The notes: generated by a model from the sequence alone, not told the origin. A DNA stretch of 11,713 nucleotides from Bacteroidota bacterium (GCA_030706285.1 JAUZOU010000055.1:1-11713); one strand, 5' to 3'. Shown: positions 1 to 6,944, counted from the first letter of the stretch. Numbers and translations: made by a program.

Positions 1-19
1 AATAATAGGTCTTTTTCAT
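1..19 (-). CDS. cas1: Cas1 integrase, first six codons (cut by window edge)
   Basis: Only the start is present: ATG at 19-17, then codons reading M-K-K-T-Y-Y before the window ends. A MKKTYY opening directly behind cas4 is what many type I-B Cas1 proteins show, and cas4-cas1-cas2 is the usual gene order. Cas1 is the integrase that, with Cas2, inserts new spacers into the array. The start lies 21 bp after the cas4 stop, so co-transcription with cas4 is expected. No Shine-Dalgarno-like sequence precedes it. The identification rests on six residues plus context. Confidence 0.7.
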
Positions 20-40
20 TCGTAGGAGGTTATAAGGTTT

Positions 41-559
41 TCAGACATCGTTTTCTGCTTCGCCGGAATAGCAAAAATCAAAGTAGCTGCATTGTTTGCA
101 GATGCGTGAATGGATGATATTAGGACACTTTTCAGATTCGATGATCCGAATAATATCGGCCTCAATCTCTGCTATCTTCGCTTTGTCCGGCTCTTTCAGC
201 TCCACTTTCTGTGTCTGCCTTAACGTCGGATATTCCAGAATGCCGGTCACACCTTCGACACCGTTTCGTTCCAACACATAGATGTAATATTTCAGCTGCC
301 ATTCGTGGGCTGCCTCGATCTTGTCCGACTTTTTGATCTCGTGGATCACTTTGTTGCGGGCATCGTAAAAATCCAGTTTGATGCCGTCCACTTCAAGCTC
401 TTCGTACCGTTCCGGCCGCTGCGGATAAGATTCCTCATGGATCAGCTTCCCTTCATACACCAGATCGGAACTGTGTTCCATCGTGATACCGCTCGCAAAC
501 AGCCAGAGTTTCCGTTTGCAAACGTTGTAGTAATTGAAGTGGGTGCCGGTGATGGTCAT
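41..559 (-). CDS. cas4: Cas4 family exonuclease (CRISPR adaptation)
   Basis: A 172-residue RecB-family nuclease with an iron-sulfur cluster, the usual size for Cas4. Visible nuclease residues are H41, D63, the E74-x-K76 pair and the QxxxY motif Q88...Y92. The four expected cluster cysteines are C14 and the C-terminal set C154-x2-C157-x5-C163; C145 is an extra one. In characterised systems Cas4 works with Cas1-Cas2 to trim prespacers and select those with a proper PAM. The ATG at 559 gives a normal Cas4 N-terminus (TGTHFNYYNVCKRKLWL), in which the first cluster cysteine is part of the conserved opening. cas1 follows 21 bp downstream, and the orphan HigA-like gene ends 57 bp upstream. Sampled 60-base lines have 25-31 G or C, clearly richer than the cas8-cas3 block. 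Confidence 0.95.
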   Translation of the reverse strand: MTITGTHFNYYNVCKRKLWLFASGITMEHSSDLVYEGKLIHEESYPQRPERYEELEVDGIKLDFYDARNKVIHEIKKSDKIEAAHEWQLKYYIYVLERNGVEGVTGILEYPTLRQTQKVELKEPDKAKIAEIEADIIRIIESEKCPNIIHSRICKQCSYFDFCYSGEAENDV

Positions 560-560
560 G

Positions 561-579
561 ATTTCATGCTTTATGAAAT
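561..579. repeat. Perfect 7-bp inverted repeat just upstream of cas4
   Basis: ATTTCAT (561-567), a 5-base centre GCTTT, then ATGAAAT (573-579). It begins two bases before the cas4 start codon and lies in the 57-bp gap between the HigA-like gene and cas4. It could be an operator, or an RNA hairpin covering the cas4 ribosome-binding region. It is not followed by a T-run on the minus strand, so it does not look like a terminator. Confidence 0.45.
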
Positions 580-616
580 GTGAAAATGCTTATTTATAAT
601 GTTGATATTTATATAT

Positions 617-928
617 TTATGCGTGTTTATTTTTAGTTTGCTCTGCCTCTTGAATCTCATGCAGTTGTATTTGGTAATCCTCTTCACGTTTTAGCCAGAA
701 ATCAGCCGGAATAGCTAAAATGCGTTCGAGTTTAGTGGCTATTTCTTGAGTGATAGGCGTTTTAGCCTTAATGATGTCATCGATCGTTTCTTCTGCCACT
801 TCCATTCTTTCCGCTAATTCAGTTTGAGTCAGGTTATACATTTTTATAGTATCTTTTATCGTATCACCTGGTGGCGACAAAAGTTGTTTTGCTATCTGGA
901 TATCGTCAGGCGTTTTGAATTTTTTCAT
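617..928 (-). CDS. HigA-like XRE-family transcriptional regulator, no partner toxin
   Basis: A 103-residue protein with one helix-turn-helix domain, roughly residues 33-58 (NLTQTELAERMEVAEETIDDI). It is followed by the typical HigA/VapI pattern ITQEIATKLERIL-IPADFWLK (59-80). HigA proteins normally bind a HigB toxin and repress their own operon. Here the usual position of higB, directly upstream, holds only 158 bp with no toxin-sized ORF, so the gene looks orphaned. I chose ATG 928; a GTG two codons upstream is also open but would overlap the stop of a tiny upstream ORF. Lying between cas3 and cas4 on the same strand, it may have been recruited as a regulator of the cas genes, or may be a toxin-antitoxin remnant. 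Composition is AT-rich, like cas3 (24 of 60 G or C in two sampled lines). The family call is firm; the role is inference. Confidence 0.85.
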   Translation of the reverse strand: MKKFKTPDDIQIAKQLLSPPGDTIKDTIKMYNLTQTELAERMEVAEETIDDIIKAKTPITQEIATKLERILAIPADFWLKREEDYQIQLHEIQEAEQTKNKHA

Positions 929-930
929 AG

Positions 931-1011
931 TCACAGAATAGGATTTTCTACCAGGGATCTTGAATTTTCTCGGAATTCGAGATGGAGGTTGGAGGTGTAT
1001 TGGAGGGCCAT
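931..1011 (-). CDS. Tiny ORF (26 codons) leading into the HigA-like gene, doubtful
   Basis: The ATG at 1011-1009 opens a 26-codon frame beginning M-A-L-Q-Y-T and ending TGA at 933-931, two bases before the HigA-like ATG. It fills the place where a HigB toxin would sit but shows no HigB or RelE features. It could be a leader peptide coupling translation to the regulator, or chance. Within it lies the inverted repeat TCTCG-GAATT-CGAGA at 968-982, which could be an autoregulatory operator. The rest of the gap (1012-1086) is AT-rich with nothing else I recognise. Confidence 0.15.
   Translation of the reverse strand: MALQYTSNLHLEFRENSRSLVENPIL
968..982. promoter_or_regulatory. Possible operator upstream of the HigA-like gene
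   Basis: TCTCG GAATT CGAGA: a perfect 5-bp inverted repeat around a 5-base centre, 40 bp upstream of the HigA-like ATG. HigA-type repressors usually bind short palindromes in their own promoter, so the position fits autoregulation. The arms are short and chance is not excluded. Confidence 0.25.
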
Positions 1012-1086
1012 AATATTATCTGTTTTATTTTAACATTTGTTTCACGATAAGTGAGGTTTGAGAATATGTTTTACGATGAAAGCTTC

Positions 1087-3378
1087 TTAAAGGATATTAT
1101 TATCATAATCATTTCTAGAAAGGGTTGTATCTATTTGCAATCCAAGCTCATCATCATAAGCTCGGTTAATGATGTAATAAGGAATTTCTTTTATTATATT
1201 TTTCTGGATTAGCTGAAAAGCGGAAATATCGCGATGAATGCCATCGTCATGAGTAATCATTGATGCAAATCGCTGTTTTGAAATCGAAACTTTTAATGCT
1301 TCGGCCTTGATAAAGTGATTGGCTTCCAATAAAATCTGGTATTCTTTATTTAGAACAGCAGGAAGGACTTTTACTCCGTCAAATTGTTTCTCGAATTCTT
1401 CTTCACGATGTGAATCATAAATAAAAGGAGCAAGATGTTCCCAGACATCAGCTTTTAAATTACTATAAACTCGGTCAAAATCTTCTTTGTCTTTTGCAGA
1501 CCAATCTGGATAAACCTGATCGATGAATCGTTGCAATTCGTTTTCAATGACAACACCTCCATTTTTTGATTCTATTTCTTTTAAGGCCTCTAAGGTCCGA
1601 ATGATTACTTCTTCATTTTTATAGATAAACTTGTCTACTTTATTTCGTTCAGAAAACACAATGCAATCACAGGGTGGACGATATTTTCCGTCAATCCGGT
1701 GACGATTGATCCGTCCGAAACGTTGTAATAAAGCATCGAATGGTGCAGGCTCTGTAAAGATCACATCATAGTCGATATCCAGACTGACTTCAATGGCTTG
1801 GGTCCCAACCAGAAGCTTGACTTCATCAGATTTGAGTGTCGCTTCTTTCTTATTTCGGTCAATTCCGTTAAATGCACTGTGTAGTAGTACTTTATGAGAG
1901 GTTAGGAGAGCTTCATATATTTCTTGTGCTTGTTTTACCGTATTACAAACCACTAAGACTTTATCGCCCGCATCTAGTCGCTGTTGAATCGTACTGATAT
2001 GATTAGAAAGCAATCCATCCATTACTTTTATATGATGACGGACAAACGATTGGTATAAGGCTTCATCGGCATTTATTTCAGAAAATGATCCGATTGCTTT
2101 CTCAAACTCGTTTTTTAGAAAAGTCGGCAATGTCGCCGTCATCAGACAAACATGCACATTAAGATAACGGGTAACAAATTCAATCAGCACTTTGATTTGA
2201 GCAGTAACCTCTGGATCGTATGCATGGATTTCATCGAAAATGAAATAGCCGCCAGCCATTTCAAACAGACCTTTCTCAAATCCCTTAATGCCGAAAATGG
2301 ATTTCAGTAATTGGAAAGGTGTGGTTACTTTTAATGGCGGGGTCAACGCACGGAAGCTTTCTTTTAGTTCATGTTTGAGACACTCATTTTTAATACTATA
2401 ACTTTCATCGCCGAAGCGGCTTTCAATGTATTCCGATAGTTTACCATGAATGACGCCGACAATTTCATTGTCTCCGTGCATTTTTTTATCAAGTCGTTCG
2501 AACATCGCGTTGATGGATGCCGTGAATGGTAAAATATAAAAAGTACGCCCTTGTCCCTTTGTTTTCATTTGTCTATGCAACCACATAAGAGATGCTTCTG
2601 TTTTTCCAGATCCTGTAGGCGCTGTCAGCACAATATTTCCTTCTGTTTCTGATGCTTTTTTTTGGTGATAATACGGACTCAACGAAGATTTGTATAGAAA
2701 ATCAAAATGTCTGTCATTCAACCTGTTTATTTTGAAAATTCCGGCAGATGCAGCATGATCACATTGTTTCAAGGCCCCAGCTGCTAGTAACAACTCTTGA
2801 AAATCGGTTTTGGATAAATTGACCGGACTTCGGAGGTAATCCTTTACAATTCCAAAAGGCAATGATAACTGTTCCGGATTTAGTAAAACACCGTATTCTT
2901 TCAAGAGCAATTGGACAAAATTGTAATTCAACTTTTCGGTTTCTTCATTCCATTCCAACTTTCCGTCTTCTTCAAAAGAAAAGGGATCGTCCCCAGTTTT
3001 ATAATCTCGTTGAATATGATTAAACAGCTCATGAAAATCTTTATGATGTCCGACAATAATCAATTTTAACTGCAGTTTATCTTTTTCCGGTATATTTAAA
3101 TAATCGATAAACGGTGTTGAAAACAGTTCATGCCTTTGATGATACCATTGATCCTTTTTTTTTATCAGCACTTTCTGGAATTCAGTATGAGTTTTACCTA
3201 AGTCATGGAAAATAATTCCAAGACGGACGAGTTTCCAAAAATGATCTGAATCGTTTACCGGTAATCGTTCAAAGGCTTTCCGAAGCGACTCATATACCTG
3301 AAGGCACTCGTCGATATGTTGTTTCAATGAAACAGGAGGTTCTGATTTGGCCAGAACCTCCTGAGGTAGTTCTGTCAT
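1087..3378 (-). CDS. cas3: Cas3 nuclease-helicase (HD domain fused to DExH helicase)
   Basis: A 763-residue fused Cas3. The N-terminal HD nuclease shows H21, the H58-D59 pair in GIIFHDLGKTH, H83, H111-H112 and D207 in the KQCDHAAS segment, so all expected metal ligands appear present. The superfamily 2 helicase follows: Walker A APTGSGKT (253-260), DEIH (382-385), MTATLP (413-418), VGTQAIEVSLDID (524-536) and QRFGRINRH (552-560). In type I systems Cascade recruits Cas3 to unwind and degrade the target DNA strand processively. The ATG at 3378 overlaps the cas5 stop by 4 bp (ATGA), so the genes are translationally coupled. The gene is AT-rich; sampled 60-base lines have 19-27 G or C. No truncation or frameshift is seen. 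Confidence 0.97.
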   Translation of the reverse strand: MTELPQEVLAKSEPPVSLKQHIDECLQVYESLRKAFERLPVNDSDHFWKLVRLGIIFHDLGKTHTEFQKVLIKKKDQWYHQRHELFSTPFIDYLNIPEKDKLQLKLIIVGHHKDFHELFNHIQRDYKTGDDPFSFEEDGKLEWNEETEKLNYNFVQLLLKEYGVLLNPEQLSLPFGIVKDYLRSPVNLSKTDFQELLLAAGALKQCDHAASAGIFKINRLNDRHFDFLYKSSLSPYYHQKKASETEGNIVLTAPTGSGKTEASLMWLHRQMKTKGQGRTFYILPFTASINAMFERLDKKMHGDNEIVGVIHGKLSEYIESRFGDESYSIKNECLKHELKESFRALTPPLKVTTPFQLLKSIFGIKGFEKGLFEMAGGYFIFDEIHAYDPEVTAQIKVLIEFVTRYLNVHVCLMTATLPTFLKNEFEKAIGSFSEINADEALYQSFVRHHIKVMDGLLSNHISTIQQRLDAGDKVLVVCNTVKQAQEIYEALLTSHKVLLHSAFNGIDRNKKEATLKSDEVKLLVGTQAIEVSLDIDYDVIFTEPAPFDALLQRFGRINRHRIDGKYRPPCDCIVFSERNKVDKFIYKNEEVIIRTLEALKEIESKNGGVVIENELQRFIDQVYPDWSAKDKEDFDRVYSNLKADVWEHLAPFIYDSHREEEFEKQFDGVKVLPAVLNKEYQILLEANHFIKAEALKVSISKQRFASMITHDDGIHRDISAFQLIQKNIIKEIPYYIINRAYDDELGLQIDTTLSRNDYDNNIL

Positions 3379-4034
3379 ACGGCAAATCTATGAAGATAAA
3401 TATCACTATCAAATTCTTCCAGCTCTGGTTTATATCCGGCTAATTGAGAAGAAACCGGATTAGTGTACGAAATTATGGAGTACGGTTCGGTTCCAAGGTT
3501 TTTCCTTGGAATTGTGTTACTGAAATATCGAGGCAAAGCCTGAATTTGTCCGGGTAAATAATGGTTGTTAAACGGAATGACCTGCCCTCCAATCTTGGCA
3601 TTGTTGATCTCTTGAAATTTCACTTCTTTGATGCTTTCGATTCCTGCCAGATCGCCGCTACGTCCTAACAAAAGTTGATAAGCTGGTTGACGAAAATATG
3701 AAACCAGCTCTTCATCGGTCAGATAGAGAAATAATTGACAATCGTAAAGGAATTCGCGCTGAATGACATTCGACTTCACCGTGTTTTCTGGAATGCTTTT
3801 ATCGTTTGCTTTAATCTGGTAAATTGTTTCCAAATCGATTGCCTTTATTTTAAAGCAAAAATAATAGCCCAATTCTATTTCTCTATTTTCCAGATATTTT
3901 CCTGAAGCAGCATTGATCAATCCCATTACCGTACTCACCGGTGGAACTTCAAGCGTTGGCTGGAAACCCGAGATTAGATTTGGGTACCTGAAGCTTGATG
4001 TCCACGAGTTTATTTTTATACGGAAGGCTTTCAT
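3375..4034 (-). CDS. cas5: Cas5 (type I-B, Cas5t-like) Cascade subunit
   Basis: 219 residues, normal for type I-B Cas5. The N-terminal RAMP fold opens with MKAFRIKINSWTSSFRYP, and the family-typical loop PPVSTVMGLINAASG spans 31-45. Cas5 caps the crRNA 5' handle and contacts Cas8 and the Cas7 backbone. The ATG shares one base with the cas7 stop (TAATG), and the stop overlaps cas3 by four bases. Such overlaps imply one transcript and coupled translation of cas7, cas5 and cas3. No residue unusual for the family stands out, although Cas5 has few invariant positions. Confidence 0.93.
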   Translation of the reverse strand: MKAFRIKINSWTSSFRYPNLISGFQPTLEVPPVSTVMGLINAASGKYLENREIELGYYFCFKIKAIDLETIYQIKANDKSIPENTVKSNVIQREFLYDCQLFLYLTDEELVSYFRQPAYQLLLGRSGDLAGIESIKEVKFQEINNAKIGGQVIPFNNHYLPGQIQALPRYFSNTIPRKNLGTEPYSIISYTNPVSSQLAGYKPELEEFDSDIYLHRFAV

Positions 4035-5131
4035 TATTCTATTTGAGATTTCATTTGTACACAGTATTGATCGATGGCATCATTAACCGACAAGATTTTT
4101 ACTGTTGGAATATTCGGTAATGTTTCAAGTGTTTTAAGCTCATTGGCAATCTCATCCATAAAACCACAGCGTCGACCAATAAACACAGTCTCTTCAAAGG
4201 TCTCTTTGTAATCTTTTAGCACTTCAACTAATCCATCAAAATTGAAAACGACTTCTTCATCACGTTGTCCTTTATTTCCAACAATATGGCTGAAGGGATG
4301 ATTCCCAGTTTTCGTTGTAGCCAAGATAATGAGTTTCGGCGTCACATCACCCAGATTGTTGGTCTGCATCGCGCCTCCATTGATTGTTTTTAGAGCCAGA
4401 ATGGCATCAACAGCTCTCTTTTGACGAACTTCTTTGGCTAAGCGGATTAGCTTTTTAGGTTTCCCTTTACTGTCTGTTACAAATGGATCATCAATTTCTT
4501 CTGCCCCGTTTTTTATGGCTTCTTCTTGTAATACAATAGACAAATTCTTATACCCGGTACGATCATAATTTGAAAAAGTACCGACCATCGACAGATCTAG
4601 GCTGAACATACCTTTCATTGTTGCGCAATATTCCTGCTTCTCATAGGGAACGGCATCACCTTCTTGGCGAGCCATACTTGACCAGTTTTCTTCTGGGCGC
4701 ACACTAGCTGCAGAAATAATTGCCGAATTTTTCAATGGCGAAATTCGTGTAACTGTAACGTTGGTCATTTTTATATTCCCTTTTTTGTCTTTTACCGGTT
4801 CTCCGTTTTCATCCAACTCGGCATCTTTAGCGGCACGCATGTATCCGAATACATCATCATCAGGATATTTCAAAGGGTCAGCATTGGTAAAGGCTATTTT
4901 GCCATCTCGAGTAATCGGAGATAAATTCCATCCAGAATTTTTTTGTAAGGCTTCCCGCCACCAGTAACGCCAGGCTTGTCCCGATACGTAAACATAATTT
5001 CGTCCGTTTTTACGGATTGATTTGGTTGCAATGGCATTGTCATTATTGCTTTGTGTGTTCTTTCCTGCATTATTTAGTGCGACAACATCCACGTCGATTA
5101 ATACGAATCCCTGTGTTTTTCTGTTTTTCAT
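4034..5131 (-). CDS. cas7: Cas7/Cst2/DevR-family Cascade backbone subunit (type I-B)
   Basis: 365 residues, close to the usual length. The N-terminus GFVLIDVDVVALNNAGK (8-24) followed by NYVYVSGQAWRYWWREAL (45-62) is the hallmark of the Cst2/DevR group of Cas7 proteins. Several Cas7 copies coat the crRNA spacer along the Cascade backbone. The sequence NGGAMQTNNLGDVTPKLI in the second half is also characteristic. The gene starts 11 bp after the cas8 stop and overlaps the cas5 start by one base, in a compact effector operon. It is AT-rich like its neighbours. Confidence 0.95.
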   Translation of the reverse strand: MKNRKTQGFVLIDVDVVALNNAGKNTQSNNDNAIATKSIRKNGRNYVYVSGQAWRYWWREALQKNSGWNLSPITRDGKIAFTNADPLKYPDDDVFGYMRAAKDAELDENGEPVKDKKGNIKMTNVTVTRISPLKNSAIISAASVRPEENWSSMARQEGDAVPYEKQEYCATMKGMFSLDLSMVGTFSNYDRTGYKNLSIVLQEEAIKNGAEEIDDPFVTDSKGKPKKLIRLAKEVRQKRAVDAILALKTINGGAMQTNNLGDVTPKLIILATTKTGNHPFSHIVGNKGQRDEEVVFNFDGLVEVLKDYKETFEETVFIGRRCGFMDEIANELKTLETLPNIPTVKILSVNDAIDQYCVQMKSQIE

Positions 5132-5142
5132 AATAAATCTAT

Positions 5143-6732
5143 TTAGTTATTGTTTGATTCATTTTCATTTTCATCTTTTAGCTCCATTTTCAACTCTTCG
5201 GAAATCAGATTCCGTTCGTGCAATTCCTGATAGATGGCAATCAGCAATAGATCTCTGATTTCATTCCAGTATGATCCATCTGGGAATAAATAGTTGATGT
5301 AATCTTCTACTGTGATAATTGGATTCTCATTTCCTGCTGCGTAATTTGCAGCAACAATGTCTTTCAGAATAAAACGTCGCAGACTGGATGCATTTTTTGC
5401 TCCATCAAGAGCTTTTATCCGCTTTTTAATTTTGTCAGCATCTTCTTCCCGTACAAGAAAAACTGCCAGTTCTTTAATCTTGTCAATAGTTTCTTTTTTC
5501 ATGCCTATAATATTTTTTTGGTAGATGGATACAATTTCAAAATTAAAAGGATGCAGACGTGACCATTGTAAGATTTCCGGTCTGATAGAATCTCCCGTTA
5601 ATAGCTTGTTATAAATACGATTATACCACTGTCTGTATTCCTCTTCATGAACGGACTCTGTCTCTTTTGATTTGATAATTTCAAAGTTGTCTGTTTGGGC
5701 ATTGAATTTTGCCCCTTTGTAATGACTGTCGGAATAATAAGATCGTATAAATTTTAGCCAATCTTTTTTGAATTTTGGTTGCAAACATGTTCTGTAGAAA
5801 AGAAAGACGTTGGCTGGAAGTTGATACACTTGAATATCAGGGCTGGCTCCGAAATTCGTAAAATGGTATAAAGTTAATGATGGAAGATTATTCTCTTCTC
5901 TGAATTCAATAAGTTGAGTAAGTGCATAATCGACAAAATCAAAAATGGCATTGGCTGGTTTGCTCATACCAGCTTTTAAGACACCCTCCGATACACCGAG
6001 ACCAAGATCATGTAGGTTTCTTTCCACTATTTGCTTGACAAACAGTCGGCTTATTTTTTCACTGCTGCTTTGCATCAATCCAATTTTTCCCTGTAGTTGT
6101 TGGCAAGCAAAGGGAATAAAATGCATCCGGATAATGGCCTCTTTGGAGAGAGAAATTCCTTTCTGAAAGAAATGATGGAAATTAATAAGCGTCCCGGAAC
6201 CTGTCATGATGGAATTATCCCGACCTGCAAAAAAGAGTTTGGTCTCTTGTCCGGTTATCCGGCAATAGCCTATTTCGTAAGGCTCTGTTTCGTTGATTAG
6301 CGATTCAAAGTAGTTATGTGTTTCTTCTATTTTTTTTGGTCCCTGAAAAGCTGGTTGAGTGATTTTTGAGTTGAGAAAAAAGGCGTTAAGCTTCCCTTCC
6401 CATTTTTCTACATAGATTTTAGTAATGTAATCGATCAGCTCCAAGATACTTTTCTCAGGGAATTTTTCAAGAAGGTACTTGATGACGAATCCCCCAGCAT
6501 CGGCAAAAGGATCGCCAGTGGGGTTGGTGAGCCATTTCAAATTGATTGTGCTAATAGAATTGCTCATAATATAAGATTTAACATATGAACGCCATTCATC
6601 TTCATCGTAGAAATTAATAATTTCTTCCGATGACATACCACTTTTCAAAAGATCATTTATTTTCCATTTTGCATAAGATTCAAAGTCTTCTCTTTGAAAA
6701 ATATGGCCTTCTTCAATTACAAAGTTATTCAT
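5143..6732 (-). CDS. cas8b: Cas8b1/Cst1-like large subunit of type I-B Cascade
   Basis: 529 residues from ATG 6732. A TTG at 6771 would add 13 residues, but it is an uncommon start and no ribosome-binding sequence decides between them. The call rests on the motif NPTGDPFADAGG (about 70-81 from the ATG), typical near the front of Cst1-type Cas8 proteins, and on position upstream of cas7-cas5-cas3. Cas8 recognises the PAM and recruits Cas3. Many Cst1 proteins carry a CXXC...CXXC zinc site. Here the matching segment reads EIGYCRITGQETKLFF (about 154-169), with one cysteine where a CxxC would be expected, so zinc binding is probably lost. The C-terminus is acidic and Asn-rich (KDENENESNNN). The 245 bp upstream to cas6 hold the CRISPR-like element. 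Confidence 0.88.
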   Translation of the reverse strand: MNNFVIEEGHIFQREDFESYAKWKINDLLKSGMSSEEIINFYDEDEWRSYVKSYIMSNSISTINLKWLTNPTGDPFADAGGFVIKYLLEKFPEKSILELIDYITKIYVEKWEGKLNAFFLNSKITQPAFQGPKKIEETHNYFESLINETEPYEIGYCRITGQETKLFFAGRDNSIMTGSGTLINFHHFFQKGISLSKEAIIRMHFIPFACQQLQGKIGLMQSSSEKISRLFVKQIVERNLHDLGLGVSEGVLKAGMSKPANAIFDFVDYALTQLIEFREENNLPSLTLYHFTNFGASPDIQVYQLPANVFLFYRTCLQPKFKKDWLKFIRSYYSDSHYKGAKFNAQTDNFEIIKSKETESVHEEEYRQWYNRIYNKLLTGDSIRPEILQWSRLHPFNFEIVSIYQKNIIGMKKETIDKIKELAVFLVREEDADKIKKRIKALDGAKNASSLRRFILKDIVAANYAAGNENPIITVEDYINYLFPDGSYWNEIRDLLLIAIYQELHERNLISEELKMELKDENENESNNN

Positions 6733-6775
6733 TGATGGTAGAAATTTTCTGCAATATATATAATAATCCAATTTG

Positions 6776-6841
6776 ATGGGTTATTTTATTGAGAAAACCG
6801 CTATTCCATTTTTATTTTTATTTCTGTATATTTGTCATTAA
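6776..6841 (+). CDS. Tiny hydrophobic ORF, candidate CreT-like toxin
   Basis: ATG at 6776-6778, 21 codons, TAA at 6839-6841, on the strand opposite the cas genes. After a short polar start (MGYFIEKT) the peptide is almost wholly hydrophobic (AIPFLFLFLYICH), with alternating TTT and TTA codons at 6809-6823. It ends three bases before the first degenerate repeat. Small membrane peptides are common type I toxins, and CRISPR-regulated toxin (creT) genes sit next to a crRNA-like creA. Against this, AT-rich DNA easily produces Phe/Leu/Ile runs, the frame is very short, and I see no convincing promoter upstream. Treat it as a hypothesis. Confidence 0.3.
   Translation: MGYFIEKTAIPFLFLFLYICH
6827..6834 (+). 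promoter_or_regulatory. Bacteroidota-type -7 box (TATATTTG) facing the repeat pair
   Basis: TATATTTG matches the Bacteroidota consensus TAnnTTTG exactly. Transcription would start near 6840, a few bases before the first degenerate repeat, giving an RNA that opens almost directly with the repeat. The -33 region (about 6804-6812) is T-rich but has no clean TTTG. It lies inside the tiny hydrophobic ORF, so it would serve the crRNA-like RNA separately from that ORF. Confidence 0.4.
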
Positions 6842-6843
6842 TA

Positions 6844-6944
6844 TAAAAAATCAGATCAATAAAGAATTGAAACCCCATTATATATGTCTTATTTATAGTA
6901 TATTACTATAATTTTCTTTAATCAGACCATTGTGGAATTGAAAT
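6844..6944 (+). CRISPR. Isolated two-repeat degenerate CRISPR unit (crRNA-like gene, CreA/CreR-like)
   Basis: Two 30-nt repeat-like units at 6844-6873 and 6915-6944 match at 20 of 30 positions by my alignment. They share AATCAGA in the middle and GAATTGAAA at the 3' end. They finish ATTGAAAC and ATTGAAAT, the 8-nt form of the type I-B crRNA 5' handle. The second copy looks like a near-intact I-B repeat (CTTTAATCAGACCATTGTGG then AATTGAAAT, with a small CCA-TTG-TGG hairpin); the first has lost that stem. The 41-nt segment between them (6874-6914) would be the spacer. Cas6 cleavage before each handle would release a 71-nt RNA (6866-6936). Orientation is opposite to the cas operon. Two diverged repeats alone within the cas genes do not look like a working array but do fit CreA/CreR-type regulatory RNAs. 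Confidence 0.6.
6893..6911. repeat. 19-bp perfect palindrome inside the spacer-like segment
   Basis: TTATAGTATATTACTATAA: 8-bp arms around TAT. It lies about 160 bp upstream of the cas8 ATG on the operon strand, where an operator could control a separate cas8 promoter. As RNA it would fold the middle of the spacer on itself. Ordinary spacers are rarely palindromic, but AT-rich DNA makes such repeats more likely by chance. Confidence 0.4.

Noticed and set aside
3326..3338. GTTTCAATGAAAC, resembling a CRISPR repeat end
   Set aside because: It is a short palindrome inside the cas3 coding sequence, without a second unit or the AATCAGA block seen in the real pair.
6742..6830. Possible frameshift at the cas8 front: the +1 frame reads GFLNKITHQIGLLYILQKI, like a Cst1 N-terminus
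   Set aside because: That frame has no start codon and is closed by stops on both sides within 28 codons; the in-frame ATG at 6732 already precedes all recognisable conserved segments.
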